Source: Panax quinquefolius (taxonomy: Eukaryota; Streptophyta; Magnoliopsida; Apiales; Araliaceae). From it: a DNA stretch of 64,000 nt. The stretch lies in the NCBI GenBank assembly GCA_020205615.1, contig CM035167.1, positions 34,574,103 to 34,638,102 on the forward strand. Direction: 5' to 3'. The number at the start of each line of letters is the position of its first letter. Within the stretch, counting starts at the first letter, position 1. Both the position numbers and the translations under genes were made by a program. The notes under the pieces were generated by a model. It was given only the letters and a program-made list of their open reading frames with translations. It ran no database searches and was not told where the DNA came from. Below are positions 36,704 to 48,602 of this stretch, one piece after another.

Positions 36704-36974
36704 GTGCTTAGGTTAGAATTGAAAATCACACCGTAAACTCAAGTTTTCTCTATATTATCGAGCGTATTCTTGTGAGTATTTTGAGTATACTTTGAGTATT
36801 GCTATATACTGCAAGTCCAAGTCATAGCCTATATTGATTGTTTCACTAGAAATCTTGATCTTTCAAGTAAGGGATGTTATTTTCTTCTCAAATGATATTA
36901 TTTCTTCAATATCATTATCTTTGAAATATTGGTTGGAACTTTTATCAAATTTGGAACTTTTTTTTCATGTTGGG

Positions 36975-37057
36975 GTTACTATTCATGAGTTACTATTCAC
37001 GAGTTACTATTCATGAGTTACTATTCACGAGTTACTATTCACGAGTACTATTCATGA
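36975..37057 (+). repeat. Tandem 15-base repeat GAGTTACTATTCAYG
   Basis: About six copies with alternating ATTCATGAG and ATTCACGAG variants, downstream of the TATA box. A shorter, diverged version (GTGAATAGT) occurs in reverse at 46070-46120 in the related LTR. Confidence 0.85.
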
Positions 37058-37377
37058 AGCGTGAAGATGTTTTTTGTGGAATTTCTATCTTTTGGTGTCT
37101 GAGTTACTATTCACGATACTCGGCACTATTCAATTAGAAAAATAAAATTTCTTCTTTTTGTCCAAAATATCTATTGCGGATATTAGCTTTGATTGTATCC
37201 ATGTTTTGATCATTCTTGAATTTTACACCACTATGATTATTATTTTTGAGGTATTTTTGAACATGGATAAAACAAAGTACTAATCCTTAATCCTTAATCC
37301 TTGTCATTTTGTTTCCTTTGGATTCGTTTCTTTAAAAATACTTTTTATCATCCCGAGTCTTAAATGATGATATTATT

Positions 37378-37520
37378 GAATATCTTTGGCTTTGTGTAGT
37401 GCAAAAGATGAATGATTTTGAAGAATATCTTTGGTAGTAGTGCAAAGATGAGCAGTGTTTAGATGAACATGATTAATCGATGAATATCTTTGGCACGTAG
37501 TGCAAAGATGAATATTTGAT
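37378..37520 (+). repeat. Three tandem copies GAATATCTTTGG...GTAGTGCAAAGATGA
   Basis: Copies start near 37378, 37420 and 37480. The same unit recurs in reverse in the related LTR at 45655-45815 and, more diverged, at 44765-44960. In all three LTRs it lies near the 3' end. Confidence 0.85.
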
Positions 37521-38469
37521 TCCGGATGTATATTGATTGATGTTTACAGGATAAAAGATAGAGCGATGAACTTTTAAATTCATATATAGAAGATAGTAGT
37601 TTGCATTCTCTACTTAACTCTTCTAATGAATTATTATTTCCATTGCGAATATTGATTTAAAATTTGTTGTCTATTGTATTCTATTAGATTTTTCCTGTTG
37701 AAGACTAATGGTAATTTGTTGTATATTATCTTAGTCATAATATTCTTTATTGAGCTAGTTGAGCTCACCCTTTTCTTTTTTGTTCCATTTTTCTCGGGGA
37801 GGCGAGAATATAGCGAGTATGCAGTGGGGGGTATGGAATGAAGGTTCTAGAGAGAGTTGTTTAGTAGTCCTCACCATTTTTGTAAAATAATGTATCAATA
37901 AATGTGATGAGGATTTATTTGAGTATAGATATTGTCTAGAAGATAATATTTGTATTCAAACTCACAGTTTTACTGTTGTAATAATAAAGTTGTAGTTGTT
38001 TCTGTACCATGTATTGACAACTCGGAATAGGTGATGTATACCTATTTTGGGGGCGTCACACAACTAGTAAGATTAGATTGTAATTTAGGTTTATACCTCT
38101 TTTGAACAATTTCTTGAATCTAAGACTTCTGATTTGCTAGGGTTGTTAGTGGGGCTTGAATTAGAGACTGAAATACCTTAATATTTCGTGGGTTTTATTG
38201 AGAGAAAAGTGAGTTGGATTTTTGTAAGAAAAATGAGCCAAGTTAGAAGACTTTCTCTCTCTTGCTCTATATGTATGTTAATGATACAATCTATATGTAA
38301 TACAAAGTGGCTGATTGCTGAGATATATGACCATGTGGGATAATCTAGAGTTGGTGAACAACTCCAATCTTGGCAAGATACACAAGTAAGCTTAATAAAT
38401 AAATAAAAAGTGTACATAAGGGCATTTTGGACATTTGTCTTGATAATCTAATGGCATACTTGTAACTTG

Positions 38470-39115
38470 GAAAACCCTTAGGGTTTGACCTTAAGGGTTT
38501 AACCCTTAGGGTTTGGCACAAAAATTTTATAGGATTTCTAGTTTAGGGTTTAGAATATAACACTTTTAGTTTCCTAAATTTCAATTTAGGGTTTCTTAAT
38601 TAGATTAGGTTATCTAATTACATAATCATGAAAATTAGGTTTAAAGGCTACTAATTAATATTAAACATCCTAATTTAACCATTAGAGTTTCCTGATTGAC
38701 AATTAGGGTTTGTAATAAAAATAAAAATTAGTTTCCAAAAATATAAATTAGAGTTTACTAAATATAATTAGTTTTCTAATTCCATTACTTAAACATTAGG
38801 GTTTAAAATCTACTAATTAGCATTAAGGATTACAATTAGCCATTAGGGTTTACCATAGGCAAATTAAGGTTTATAATTTAGAAGAAAAATAATCATAAGG
38901 GTTATTCTAAATAAACATTAGGGTTTTCAAAATCAGGGTTCTCCCTAATTAGGGTTAATATCTATAACACCAATCATAAATCACATTAACATCATTACCA
39001 ATAAATCTTGAACTCTAATTTTAGTTTCAAATTAAGGTTTAACAATAACTTAGGGTTTTGTAAATATTAATTAGGGTTTCTAAATAATTAAGGTTTCTAG
39101 GATTAGGGTTTTTAA
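38470..39115 (-). repeat. Telo-box-rich region of LTR A
   Basis: About nine copies of TTAGGGTTT (telo box AAACCCTAA on the LTR strand) plus several near matches, irregularly spaced in AT-rich DNA. The LTR at 18150 has the same character at 18160-18610. This is not a telomere array: the spacing is irregular and it lies inside the LTR. Confidence 0.75.
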
Positions 39116-39773
39116 TTACTAATTAGCAGTTTTTCCATAATTAGCGTTAAATTCGACAATACAAATCATATGCCACATAACACAGTGACTTAACAGATTT
39201 TACAGTCGTCATTAACTTTCAAAATTTGGGTTTTATCAAGTTATAATGAAACTGCTCTCCAGATTAACCTTACAAACATAACATACATATTTATAGCACT
39301 GAAAAATCAAAATATAATTAATATTATATTATTATTCTCATTCCTTGATCAAAATGCAAAATTAGCATTTGGATTCCATATTTGATTTATCTTGGATACA
39401 TAACAATAATAATTAAGTTAAAATAATTAACTTAAATAATATTAACTAAAATTCATATAATAAAATAATTATTATAAAAATTCTATAATCTTTTCATATA
39501 TTATTTAAATAATAGAATTATATTTTCATGGAAAATAAATAATAAAAACATTTCCACCATAAAATTAATTATTAAAAGAATATAATTTATAATAATCAAT
39601 AATTCTAAAATAAAATTATTTGTAAATATTCCTGTACTAAATATATTTTTATTTATCACATAAATACATATACACCTTATCTTGTACAAATCATCATCCT
39701 TAAAATAATAATAATAAAAAAATTATACGCAAAATTTCTGATTTAATTATATAAAAAATATCGGGTTGTTACA

Positions 39774-42260
39774 ATGACCATAACTTCATCGCCTCCTGAT
39801 TCAATACATTCCTCAGGGATGCTTGAACTAGACGCATCACAAAAAGGTATGAACTCCTAATTTTTTAATGATTTGGTTTCCCCGATAACCTCACCACATT
39901 TTCCTTCATTTATTCTTCCACCTTTTTCTTGGGCTTGAGAGGATTCAACCATGAAATCTCTCTCGAACTGTTGTCGCATTTCTTGCAAGGAACTTTTCTT
40001 TTTAGCTTTTTCTTCCTTGGAAAGGATTAGTATTTCCTCCGCATCATCCAAGGTTATAAGATCTGGAATGTGGTTGCTACCTTTGGATCACAGGATATTG
40101 GATGTTAGCGGAGGAATCTCCTTTGGGGATTCCCTTGTCTCCTCTATCATTTCCTACATTAGGGTCATTCTATCTTGTGTTCTGCCAGGATTATCGCTCA
40201 TAGCCTTCACCTCATTTGAACTGTCTGTCTCAAGTGGACATCTTAAGCTTTTTATTTTCTTTTCGCCTTTTTTTGTCATAGGAAATTCTATCTCCAGCTT
40301 TCCATTTTCAATGAGATCCTGAATTTTATATCACAAAGACCAACATTCCTTAGTCGTATGTCCAAGTGAGTTAGAATGGTAGAGACATATCTTGGTGGAA
40401 TCATAACTCTTTATCTTGGGATTTATAAGAGGCAGCAACTTAGTAATCTTTCATTTGATTATCAGAACGCGTAGCATTTCTTCATTTGATTTGTTCAAAG
40501 GGATGAATTTTTGGACTCTTGTGGAGGTTGTTTGATCTTTCTTCTTTGAGAATTCGCATTCCCCTGAGCAATTTTTCCATTGGCAAGATATTCTAGCAAA
40601 TTTATCATCCCTCTTTTCTTGGCCTTCTGATAGTTGAGTAAAAAATTGCCTCGTATCCTGATGTTGGCGCACTATCAGCTTAGCTAGCAAATTTACTTGA
40701 TTCTGGATTGTCTCTAATTTTTGCATTACTATCATACCCTCCTCCGAGTTTTCCCAATTTACGAATTGGATATATTGTAGCGCTTTCTGACCCGATCATG
40801 TTTACTTCCTCCGTATCATATTGTACCGGAAGGTTGGTGTTGACATTTTGTTGGTCAGGTTGTTGGACCACAATTCTTCCACTTTCAATCTGATTTTTAA
40901 TTTTATGTTTTAAGGACCAACAATCTTGTGATGTTGTCCTGGAGACCCTGAGTGGTAAGCACATCTTTGGCTTGGATTGTATCTTTTGCTCCCTAGTTCT
41001 AGAGGTGGGGCTAATTCGTTAATTTTCTTGTGATCCATTAATATCGCCAATACATGTTCAAGGGAATCACCCAGTGGAGTGAATACCCAATTTTTAGTTC
41101 TTTCAAATTTTCTTTTCCTGTCTGGGCATTGGTTGAATGCAGCCTGTTGTTGAGATGGCAGATTGTCTTGCATTTTCCAAATGGGGGGACTATAGGTTGG
41201 TCTCTTAGCTTGCCCTTATAAAATAATGGATACATCTCCACTGCCTTTATCGGGTACCCCCTTGAGATCGCTCGCATATTTGCCAGCCCGTATATGCTTG
41301 GCGACTTCTTCGAAGGCAGTGAAGTCTTTAATCTTGCCTGCCTTCAGGCCCATTTCTGCCATTTCGCTGTGTTTGATCATTTCTGAGAATGGCTTTCCTA
41401 TGCTTGCTAGGATCCTTTCATAGTACAGAGCCTCTTGGATGTCAATAAACGTTATTGCTAGTATCCTTTCATAGTACAGAGCCTCTGTTTCTGTCATTGA
41501 TGGAATGACTTGCGCTGCTAGATGTCTCCATATTTGGGCATATTCTCGGAAAGATTTAGTACTTTTCTTTTTGACTGTAGTCACTTGGTATTGATCCGAT
41601 GCCATTTGTGACTGAAAACTGTACTGATTTAGAAAGGCATGGGCTAATTCTTCCCAATTGTGGATTTTGACATTGTCAAGTCGGGCATACTAGGCTTTAG
41701 CCTCTCCACTGAGACTATTTTTAAAAATTTTCATTTTGAGGCTTTCATCTTCAACATAAGACCCCAGTTCGCCAATTTACACTTTTAGGTGCGTATAGGG
41801 ATCGCCTACCCCATTGTACTCTTTAAACTCTCGGACATTGAATTTGGTAGGGTATCGAGCCCCTGGGAATATGCAGAGATCTGAATAGGTGACACTCCCA
41901 TAATTTCCAGTCCCTTTGATTGACCTGATGGTTTCCTCTATTTGTTGGACTTTCTTTCTTATATCCCCAGTTTCTCGATCATCCCTGAGATTTGTGATTT
42001 CTTTATTGGAATGAGGTTTAGGAAACTAGGTTTCCATCTTTTTGCCAATACCATGATTGCCCCATGGTGTGGATGACTCTGGTTTAGTAGGCATTGTTTG
42101 GCCCTAGATTTCTCCATGTGCAGAGGGTTCTGTGTGGAGGGGTATTTGTGGACCCCGAATAGATTGGTGTAGTTCCTTGAACATAACAGCCAACTCTGTA
42201 ATTTGATAGCTTAATCTTTCGAACTCCTCGCGAGAGACAGGAGTAAGATCAGGCTAGGAA
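39774..42260 (-). pseudogene. Gag of the gag-only element (Tat/Ogre-like), main part
   Basis: Pieces on the - strand from about 42260 leftward: FREYAQIWRHLAAQVIPSM with MIKHSEMAEMGLKAGKI (41605-41216), typical of Tat/Ogre gag; a Pro/Gln-rich middle; ELVAPLELG-like and a Cys/His-poor tail; then KAKKKSSLQEMRQQFERDF (40051-39857) and, after TAG 39857, EFIPFCDASSSSIPEEC running into the solo LTR border. Frameshifts separate most pieces. It would form the particle. A 17-codon in-frame duplication lies at 41406-41486. Class is likely, exact lineage uncertain. Confidence 0.65.
41406..41486 (-). repeat. In-frame 51-bp duplication within gag
   Basis: GCTAGGATCCTTTCATAGTA at 41406 recurs at 41457 as GCTAGTATCC..., 51 bases apart, so EALYYERILA appears twice in the protein frame. 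Confidence 0.85.
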
Positions 42261-43800
42261 CTTTTATCCATGTCTGAATGTGGGCTTAATGCCCTTTTGG
42301 ACTTTAAACGGGTAACGGGACCGATTGCTTCCCTATAAAAAGAATTACGTATTTTAGTCTTAGGGAATGTGGAAATGTTATATGCTATGTGATGTGTCCA
42401 TTTTAGGAGTATAAACCTGCAAAACGGATGTCAGTTGTTTGTATGACAAGATAGCATGCTAGATAAAAGGGAATGCATGTATACATTCATTCATATTTTT
42501 CCATTACATTGAGATTGACATGGAAATGAAATTACAAGTAATTGTAATTACAAGTAATTGAAATGGGAAAGTATGAAGAGACTTTCCTTCGCATTTGGTT
42601 TATCAGAGGCTGACTTATCTTAGGCTACACTCGCGGCTTTTTGGCATGAAGGTTCCCAAATCATCGCAATTTCCTCGACGGGAAGTTAATCCGGTCTATC
42701 AACTTGTGCGAATTTGGGTGGTGCCTTTCTTGAGCCCCATTGGAATTAGTCTTCCTACGAGTCTAGTAATCAAACACCGACAGGATAGCCTCGTGGTGGA
42801 GGAACCACACAACATACAGTCGCATACAACGTGTCTCATCATATGGAAATGATGACATATGTGAAGCACTAATATCACAAGAAGATATGGTGCGAAGTAC
42901 TAAGTGCAATAAGTTAAAGCATTTGTACACATTCATTCCAATGTAAATGCAACATCCACACACAAGCATATAAAAGTTTTGAAAAGTTTGTAGTAGCGGC
43001 TTAAGCCCTCTTACTGGAAGTCCCCAGCATATTCGCCACCTGTCGACGTCATTATTTTTATTTGTCCCTTTTTGTTTCTTTTTCTTTGGTGTTCTCATGT
43101 TAGGTGAGATTTGTTTGAAAAAACAAGTTAAAAAGGTCTGACTTGTATATCTCGATGATTGGACTGTAAGAGTCGCCAGTTGGTTTTTTATATGGTTGTA
43201 CCAACACAACCAAGAAAAGGTTTGCACATTGACCCAGTGATGTGGAACTGCTAAACGAGTCTGTGAAACTGAGATTAATTTAGGGTCCAGGGGCTTGATT
43301 ATGCGGAGGGAAGGTGTTAGGCACCCCTCGACATCCGTGTTACCACGGTGACCACCACTTTTCAAGAAACTGTTATATGAATGTGTGTGTGGGGGTCAAT
43401 GAGCTATTTATATGGAAGTAGTGCTAGGCCTCGTTCGCACCTATATACACAGGGTTTGAATTTGTGTAAAAAATTCAGTTTTAAACAAGATATAGCAGTA
43501 ATGTTTTGTAAGAAAAAGGTTTTTCAAACCCTTGTGCTCAATAGTAATTGAGACATTTTACACTTCCATTTTTATTAAGTGTTCAGCTTGATTGCTTTAA
43601 ATTTTTGAGATGCGAAGCATCTTCGAGAAAATAATGTACAAAGCAGTGTCGAAATCCTTGTGGGCATGAAAACCATTTGAGGAAATCCAAACACCGTGAA
43701 TAAATTTACAAGCTGCTTACAACTAAAAATGTCCATCATGGGAACAGAATCTAGATCCAGTAGACTAAATCTGTGATCACATGATTCCTATGCTCATATA
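42261..43800 (-). other. Leader region of the gag-only element
   Basis: No gene. The + strand string GGGAAGGTGTTAGGCACCCC at 43310-43330 is one I associate with leaders of large Tat/Ogre-like and gag-only elements (memory only). A frame of 200 codons on the - strand (43365-42763) is probably fortuitous: composition is unremarkable and no motif is seen. Confidence 0.4.
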
Positions 43801-43831
43801 ATGTTGCAATTGATATGAAAGCAGTAAGCAG

Positions 43832-43875
<44 letters not shown>

Positions 43876-44061
43876 ACATGATCAACCACCACAAAGCTCC
43901 TCCATTGGGGATCAGAAATGTAAATAAAGCTGTAAAAGCAATCAACTGCCACAGAGTAAACTCCTAGCGGGACGAAAAAGAATATATATATATATATATA
44001 TATAAGTGGTAAACGCACCGGATGTAAAACACAGGCTCATCGAACAAAGCCAGACAACAAT

Positions 44062-44100
<39 letters not shown>

Positions 44101-44182
44101 CAAATAAACGCTCCAGACATAAGTTTAGGCTCAATCGAGGCATAACTCGATAATGTTAGTCCATATATAAAAATATATATAA

Positions 44183-44216
<34 letters not shown>
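43801..44216. repeat. (TA)n-rich region with repeat copy 2
   Basis: (TA)n runs at 43834-43873, 43982-44004, 44063-44099 and 44186-44215. The block 44098-44180 matches 28527-28603. It ends where LTR B sequence starts at 44217. Confidence 0.85.
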
Positions 44217-44219
<3 letters not shown>

Positions 44220-45100
44220 GACGCCCCCAAAATAGGTATACATCACCCATTCTGAGTCGCCAAATACATGGTATAAAATTCAAATACAACTTAATTATAC
44301 AACTATCGTGTAAAATACGACAAAACATAAGTTGAGAGTTTTAATACGAATATTGTCTTCTAGACAGTATTCAAACTCAAATAGAGTCCTTATTATATTT
44401 ATTATCACACTATTTCACTCAATAGTGAGGACTACTAATGCAAACATCTGGACCGTCACTCCGTCCCCCGACTAGTCCCAATTATATTCTCATTTCCTGA
44501 AGAGAAGAATGAAAACAAAGGGTGAGCTCAACTAGCCCAGTAAGAAATATTATGACTAAGATAATGTATAATAAATTATCGTTAGCCTTCAACAGTGTTA
44601 AACTGATAAAATACAATAAACATGTAGTTTAACTATAGCGGAACAAGCAATCCATTAGAAGAGTCAAGTAGAGCATGATATCTACTGTCTTCTATGATTT
44701 AAAAAGGTTTCTCATCAACTTTATCGACGAGACTCGGCTTAATAAATAAACCACATCATCGAATCATCCCTACACCACGGCCAAGGATATTCATGTAATC
44801 ATCAATGGTCATGATTATACCGAATAATCTCTGGTTCAATGCACTACAGGCCAAGGAGGACTTTTACCACATCATTTGTAACATTACGGTCATGATTATA
44901 CCAAATAATCCTTAGTCATAATCATACCAATAAATAGTACATCTATGCACGTAAGCCACATATGACTTTTATCACAATATAATCATGAGGATGATGACAA
45001 TGACATAAGAATCTAATTAAAAGAAAACAAAGGATAAATTTTTAAAGATTTGTAATTTAATTTATCCAGAATTCAATAATGCCCAAATTGTCAACATGAT
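44217..45100 (-). repeat. Remnant of a family B LTR, interrupted by element 1
   Basis: Starts TGTGACGCCCCC, the inverted end of LTR B, and follows the first ~850 bases of the LTR at 45101-47616 with divergence, then stops at 45100 where a second full LTR begins with the same TGTGATGCCCCC end. The missing rest should lie beyond element 1, outside the window. The pentamer at the junction is ATGAT (45096-45100). Confidence 0.8.
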
Positions 45101-47616
45101 TGTGATGCCCCCCAAAATAAGTATACAACATCCATTCCGAGTCGCCAAATACATGGTACAAAAAGTAAACTACAACTTCAATAATACAATTGTCGTCCAA
45201 AATACGACAACACATACTGTGAGTTTAAATACAAATATTGTCTTCTAGACAATATCCACACTCAAATAAGTCCTCATTACAATTATTCAAACACTATTTT
45301 ACAGAAATAGTGAGGACTGCTAAAACATCTTTCTAGAACCATCACTCCATACTTCGACTAGATCCTGCTATGTTCTCACCTCCTTAGAAAAAAAATAGAA
45401 CAAAAAGGAAAAGGGTGAGCTCAACTAGCCCAGTAAAGAATATTATGACTAAGATAGTATACAACAAATTATCATTAGTCTTCAACAGGGAAAAATCAGA
45501 TAAAATATAATAGACAACAACCGTTAAATTAACAACTGCAGCGGAAACAACAATCCATTAGAAGAGTCAAGTAGAGAAAGAATTCCACTTTCTTCTAAGA
45601 ATTAAAAGTCCATCATCAATATTTTATCCCTGTAACATCAACCAATATACACCTTGAATCAAATATTCATATTAGCACTACAGGCCAAAGATATTCATTT
45701 GTATCACCAGTTGGTCATGTTCATCTCAACATCTGTTCATCTTTGCACTACGAGCCAAAGATATTCATTAGGTAATCATTCATCTTTGCACTACAGGCCA
45801 AAGATATTCAGTAATATCATCAATTAGGACTGAGGATGATGAAAAATATTTTAAAGAAATGAATTTAGTGAAACAAAATAACAAATATTAGAGATTCGTA
45901 TTATAGTTTATCCAAGATCAATAATACTCCATAATAACCAATTTTGAAGCAAAATTCAAGAATAAAGATCAAAATATGGATACAATCAAAGATAGTAACC
46001 ATAATAGACATCTTGGACAAAAAGGAGAAAATTTCATTTTTAAATTGAATGAATAAAGTGTCAGATTCGTGAATAGTGTCGTATACGTGAATAATGCCGT
46101 ATACGTGAATAGTAACCCCAACACAAAAAGTTCCAAATTTGACAAAAAGTTCAAACTAATATTTCGACATAATGATATTGAAGAAAATAATATCATTTAA
46201 GAAGAAATAACATCCCTTACCTCAAACGAACAGTACTTCTGATCGGAATATCGGATATGAGACTGAATGAAACTTGTGCTGAATACCAACTCTCAAAGTA
46301 TCAAAATACTCACAAAATAAGCTCAATAATATAGAGAGAGAAAGAGAGAAAACTTGTTTCTGGTGTGATTTTCAATTCTAACTTAGCCCTCTATTTATAG
46401 GAAAATGTTAGCACGCCGAAGCAGACACGACCTGCAACCTGATGGCTTTACCTGCTACTATTCCCACCCACCACATTTGAATAAAAAATCCAGCACATTT
46501 CTCACCAACCAAAAGTGGGGCCCACCAATTCTAGAATTTTCTACCAAAATGATAAATTCCGAAACTTCAACAATTTCTGAACCAGTCACCTCTTAAAACT
46601 CATAACAAATCATACGTTCATTTTTAACGGTTCAAAGTTTGTGGACATATACTCAACTTATTTATGTATAACATATCCAAAAATCACAATGATCCAACGG
46701 TCGGATTAAAAATTATAATTCACGCAATATATCTCAAAAACACTGGTTTAATTTTTAATACCTCCATTCCGACAAAAATATTGATAAACACCTCAACATT
46801 AACTCCTTCATTTTTAACCACAATAAATATATCCAACATTTATATCCACAAAAAATAAATATTTCCTTATCATATGAATCAATAATTAATTATTCACAAA
46901 TAATATTACAGAATCACATTTATGATAACCGGTGCCGCTCCTGTGAAGGGGCTTTCAATAAGGATTTCTCCTTCATCAAGTGCGTAATTAGGTGACCAAA
47001 CCTCTCCTTGATAGAACTTTCTAGACATTGGAAATAATGCTATCTAATAATATTATTCAAATAATATGAATTATTGATCTGATAATGGGAAATACGGTGC
47101 AGTGATAATTATTGAAACAACAATAATATAAAATATCAACGCAGCAATTATTGAATCAATAAAATAAAATATTGAACAGTAACTACTGAAACAATTATTG
47201 AGTAGTGCCTTCTTACGTAAGGATCAATAATTCATCAATACTATGCAATACCGTGTGCTACTATGCAACCACGTGTATTACTGTATTTTAACCACCAGGT
47301 ATTCCAACAGTGTTAACGGTAACAATTACGTCGTTATTTATAAAACTCAAACTTTGTCGTTTTCTTCATCCGACAGTTATCGGTTATGGGGCCCACAAAT
47401 GGCTGCGCCGTCGTACGAATATTCCCCGACAAAAAGAATATTCCACGAGCAAACGAATATTCCCCGACACAATGAATATTTTATAACCACTTGTTTATTT
47501 TGCAAAATTTGCAAATTTCACCCATAACCAAAGTATTATATCAAATTAACTCCATATTATTTCAAGATAATAAATAGAGAAATTCAATTTTATTTATAAT
47601 AAGTTGGGGTCTTACA
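45101..47616 (-). repeat. Element 1 3' LTR (family B), 2516 bp
   Basis: On the - strand TGTAAGACCCC (47616) to GGGGGCATCACA (45101). It carries a TATA box CTATAAATAG at 46391-46400 and the tandem AAAGATATTC units at 45655-45815. It is a close relative of the solo LTR at 35396-38060. Confidence 0.92.
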
Positions 47617-47629
47617 ACATCCCCTCCTT
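47617..47629 (-). other. Element 1 polypurine tract
   Basis: On the - strand AAGGAGGGGATGT directly before the LTR start. The pol stop codon (47628-47630) lies immediately upstream. Confidence 0.8.
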
Positions 47630-48602
47630 ATGAAATTTCGTCCTCGAAATTGACGTACGTACCTGGTGTTTCGAAAAGGTGAGGGTACCTCGCTTTCATT
47701 TCTGATTTCAACTCCCAGGTCATTTCCTCAATAGCATGGTTCCTCCACAAAATCTTAACTTGTGGTATAACCTTGGTGCGTAAGACATGCTCTTTCCTAT
47801 CCAAGATCTTAACAGGTACCTCCTCGTACGTTAAATCTTCGGCTATCTCATCTGGTTCTAACTCAATAATGTGGTTTGGGTCTTTAACATATTTACGAAG
47901 CATAGATATGTGAAAACATTATGAACACAAGACATGTTTGGAGGTAATGCGAGTCTATAGGCCATATTTCATATCCAGTCAAGAATCTCAAATGGACCAA
48001 CAAATCGTGGATTGAGTTTTCCTCTCTTCCCAATTCTTGTAACTCCCTTCAATAGAGAAATACGTAATAGTACATAATCTCCAATATTAAATTCCACGTC
48101 CTTTCTATGAAGATCCGCATAACTCTTTTGTCGATCCGGTGCCGTTTGTATACGTTGCCGTATCGTTTGGATCTTCTCTATAGTTATGCCTACCAATTCT
48201 GGTCCCAATAATGTTACTTCACCCACCTCGTCCCAGCATATTGGAGAGCGACATTTTCTTCCATACAACGCCTCGAATGGAGCCATGCCTGTACTTTTTT
48301 GATAGCTATTGTTGTAGGAGAATTCCACCAATGGTAGGTACTTATCCCAACTCCCTTTGAAATCTAGGATACAGAGTCTTAATAGATCTTCAAGAGTTTG
48401 AATAGTCCTCTCTGATTGTCCGTCCGTTTGAGGATGGTATCTTTGAATCAATCAGAATTCGCGCCCATAGCTTTTCTGCAAGCTAACCCAAAATCATGAA
48501 GTGAATCTTGGGTTACGATCCCAAACTATGGATCTTGGCATGCCATGCAATCTTACAATCTCATTCACGACATACGAAAGCAAGACGTTCAAGGAATAAG
48601 TC
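47628..48602 (-). pseudogene. Element 1 integrase core/C-terminus and chromodomain, frame-broken
   Basis: The piece 48451-47969 includes the third catalytic region of integrase ([20 protein letters not shown]), [16 protein letters not shown] and the [14 protein letters not shown] block. A 1-base deletion near 47920 then shifts phase to 47903-47628, which begins MLRKYVKDPNHI and ends with the chromodomain-like segment and a normal stop. Between 48602 and 48452 at least one frameshift and two stops disrupt the link to the integrase core. The chromodomain in this lineage tethers integration to marked chromatin. Confidence 0.88.

Larger units (their letters stand above)
35396..38060 (+). repeat. 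Solo LTR of gypsy family B, 2665 bp, perfect target duplication
   Basis: Begins TGTAAGACCCC and ends GGGGGCGTCACA. CAACT stands on both sides (35391-35395 and 38061-38065), an exact 5-base target duplication. It matches in reverse the LTR of the gypsy element at 45101-47616 (same ends, TATA box and tandem repeats). No internal element sequence is attached, so it arose by LTR-LTR recombination. It is inserted inside solo LTR A. Confidence 0.95.
32036..39773 (-). repeat. Solo LTR of gypsy family A, ~5.07 kb without its own insertion
   Basis: The LTR reads TGTAACAACCCG at 39773 (5' end) to ...GGGAGCATCACA at 32036 on the - strand. Flanking pentamers are ATGGC (32031-32035) and ATGAC (39774-39778), a target duplication with one change. 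No primer site or polypurine tract lies beside it and both flanks are parts of one gag gene, so it is a solo LTR. It contains a telo-box-rich first part (38470-39115), palindromic repeats near 34690-35130, a (TA)n run (32850-32884) and very AT-rich 3' sequence (33400-34650). Confidence 0.85.
28495..44216 (-). mobile_element. Gag-only LTR retrotransposon (Tat/Ogre-like), split by a nested solo LTR
   Basis: A gag gene on the - strand (about 42260 to 39774) continues, after removal of the solo LTR at 32036-39773 and one target duplication, in the same phase at 32035-31943. No protease, RT or integrase follows; instead there is a purine/pyrimidine tract and non-coding DNA to 28643. The (TA)n-flanked repeats at 28495-28642 and 43834-44216 lie at the two ends in direct orientation and may be parts of its LTRs, each truncated on its outer side. 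The gag motif FREYAQIWRHLAAQV suggests the Tat/Ogre branch; such gag-only elements depend on a related partner. Confidence 0.6.

Noticed and set aside
38470..39115. Interstitial telomere array
   Set aside because: Units are irregularly spaced with other sequence between, and the region lies within LTR A; a related LTR has the same feature.
42763..43365. 200-codon - strand open frame as a host gene
   Set aside because: No domain or motif, unremarkable composition, lies in the leader of the gag-only element and lacks any intron or neighbouring exon evidence.
44217..45120. Tandem duplication inside one LTR
   Set aside because: The second copy starts with a full LTR terminus and continues to a polypurine tract and pol, so nested insertion into an older LTR explains it better.
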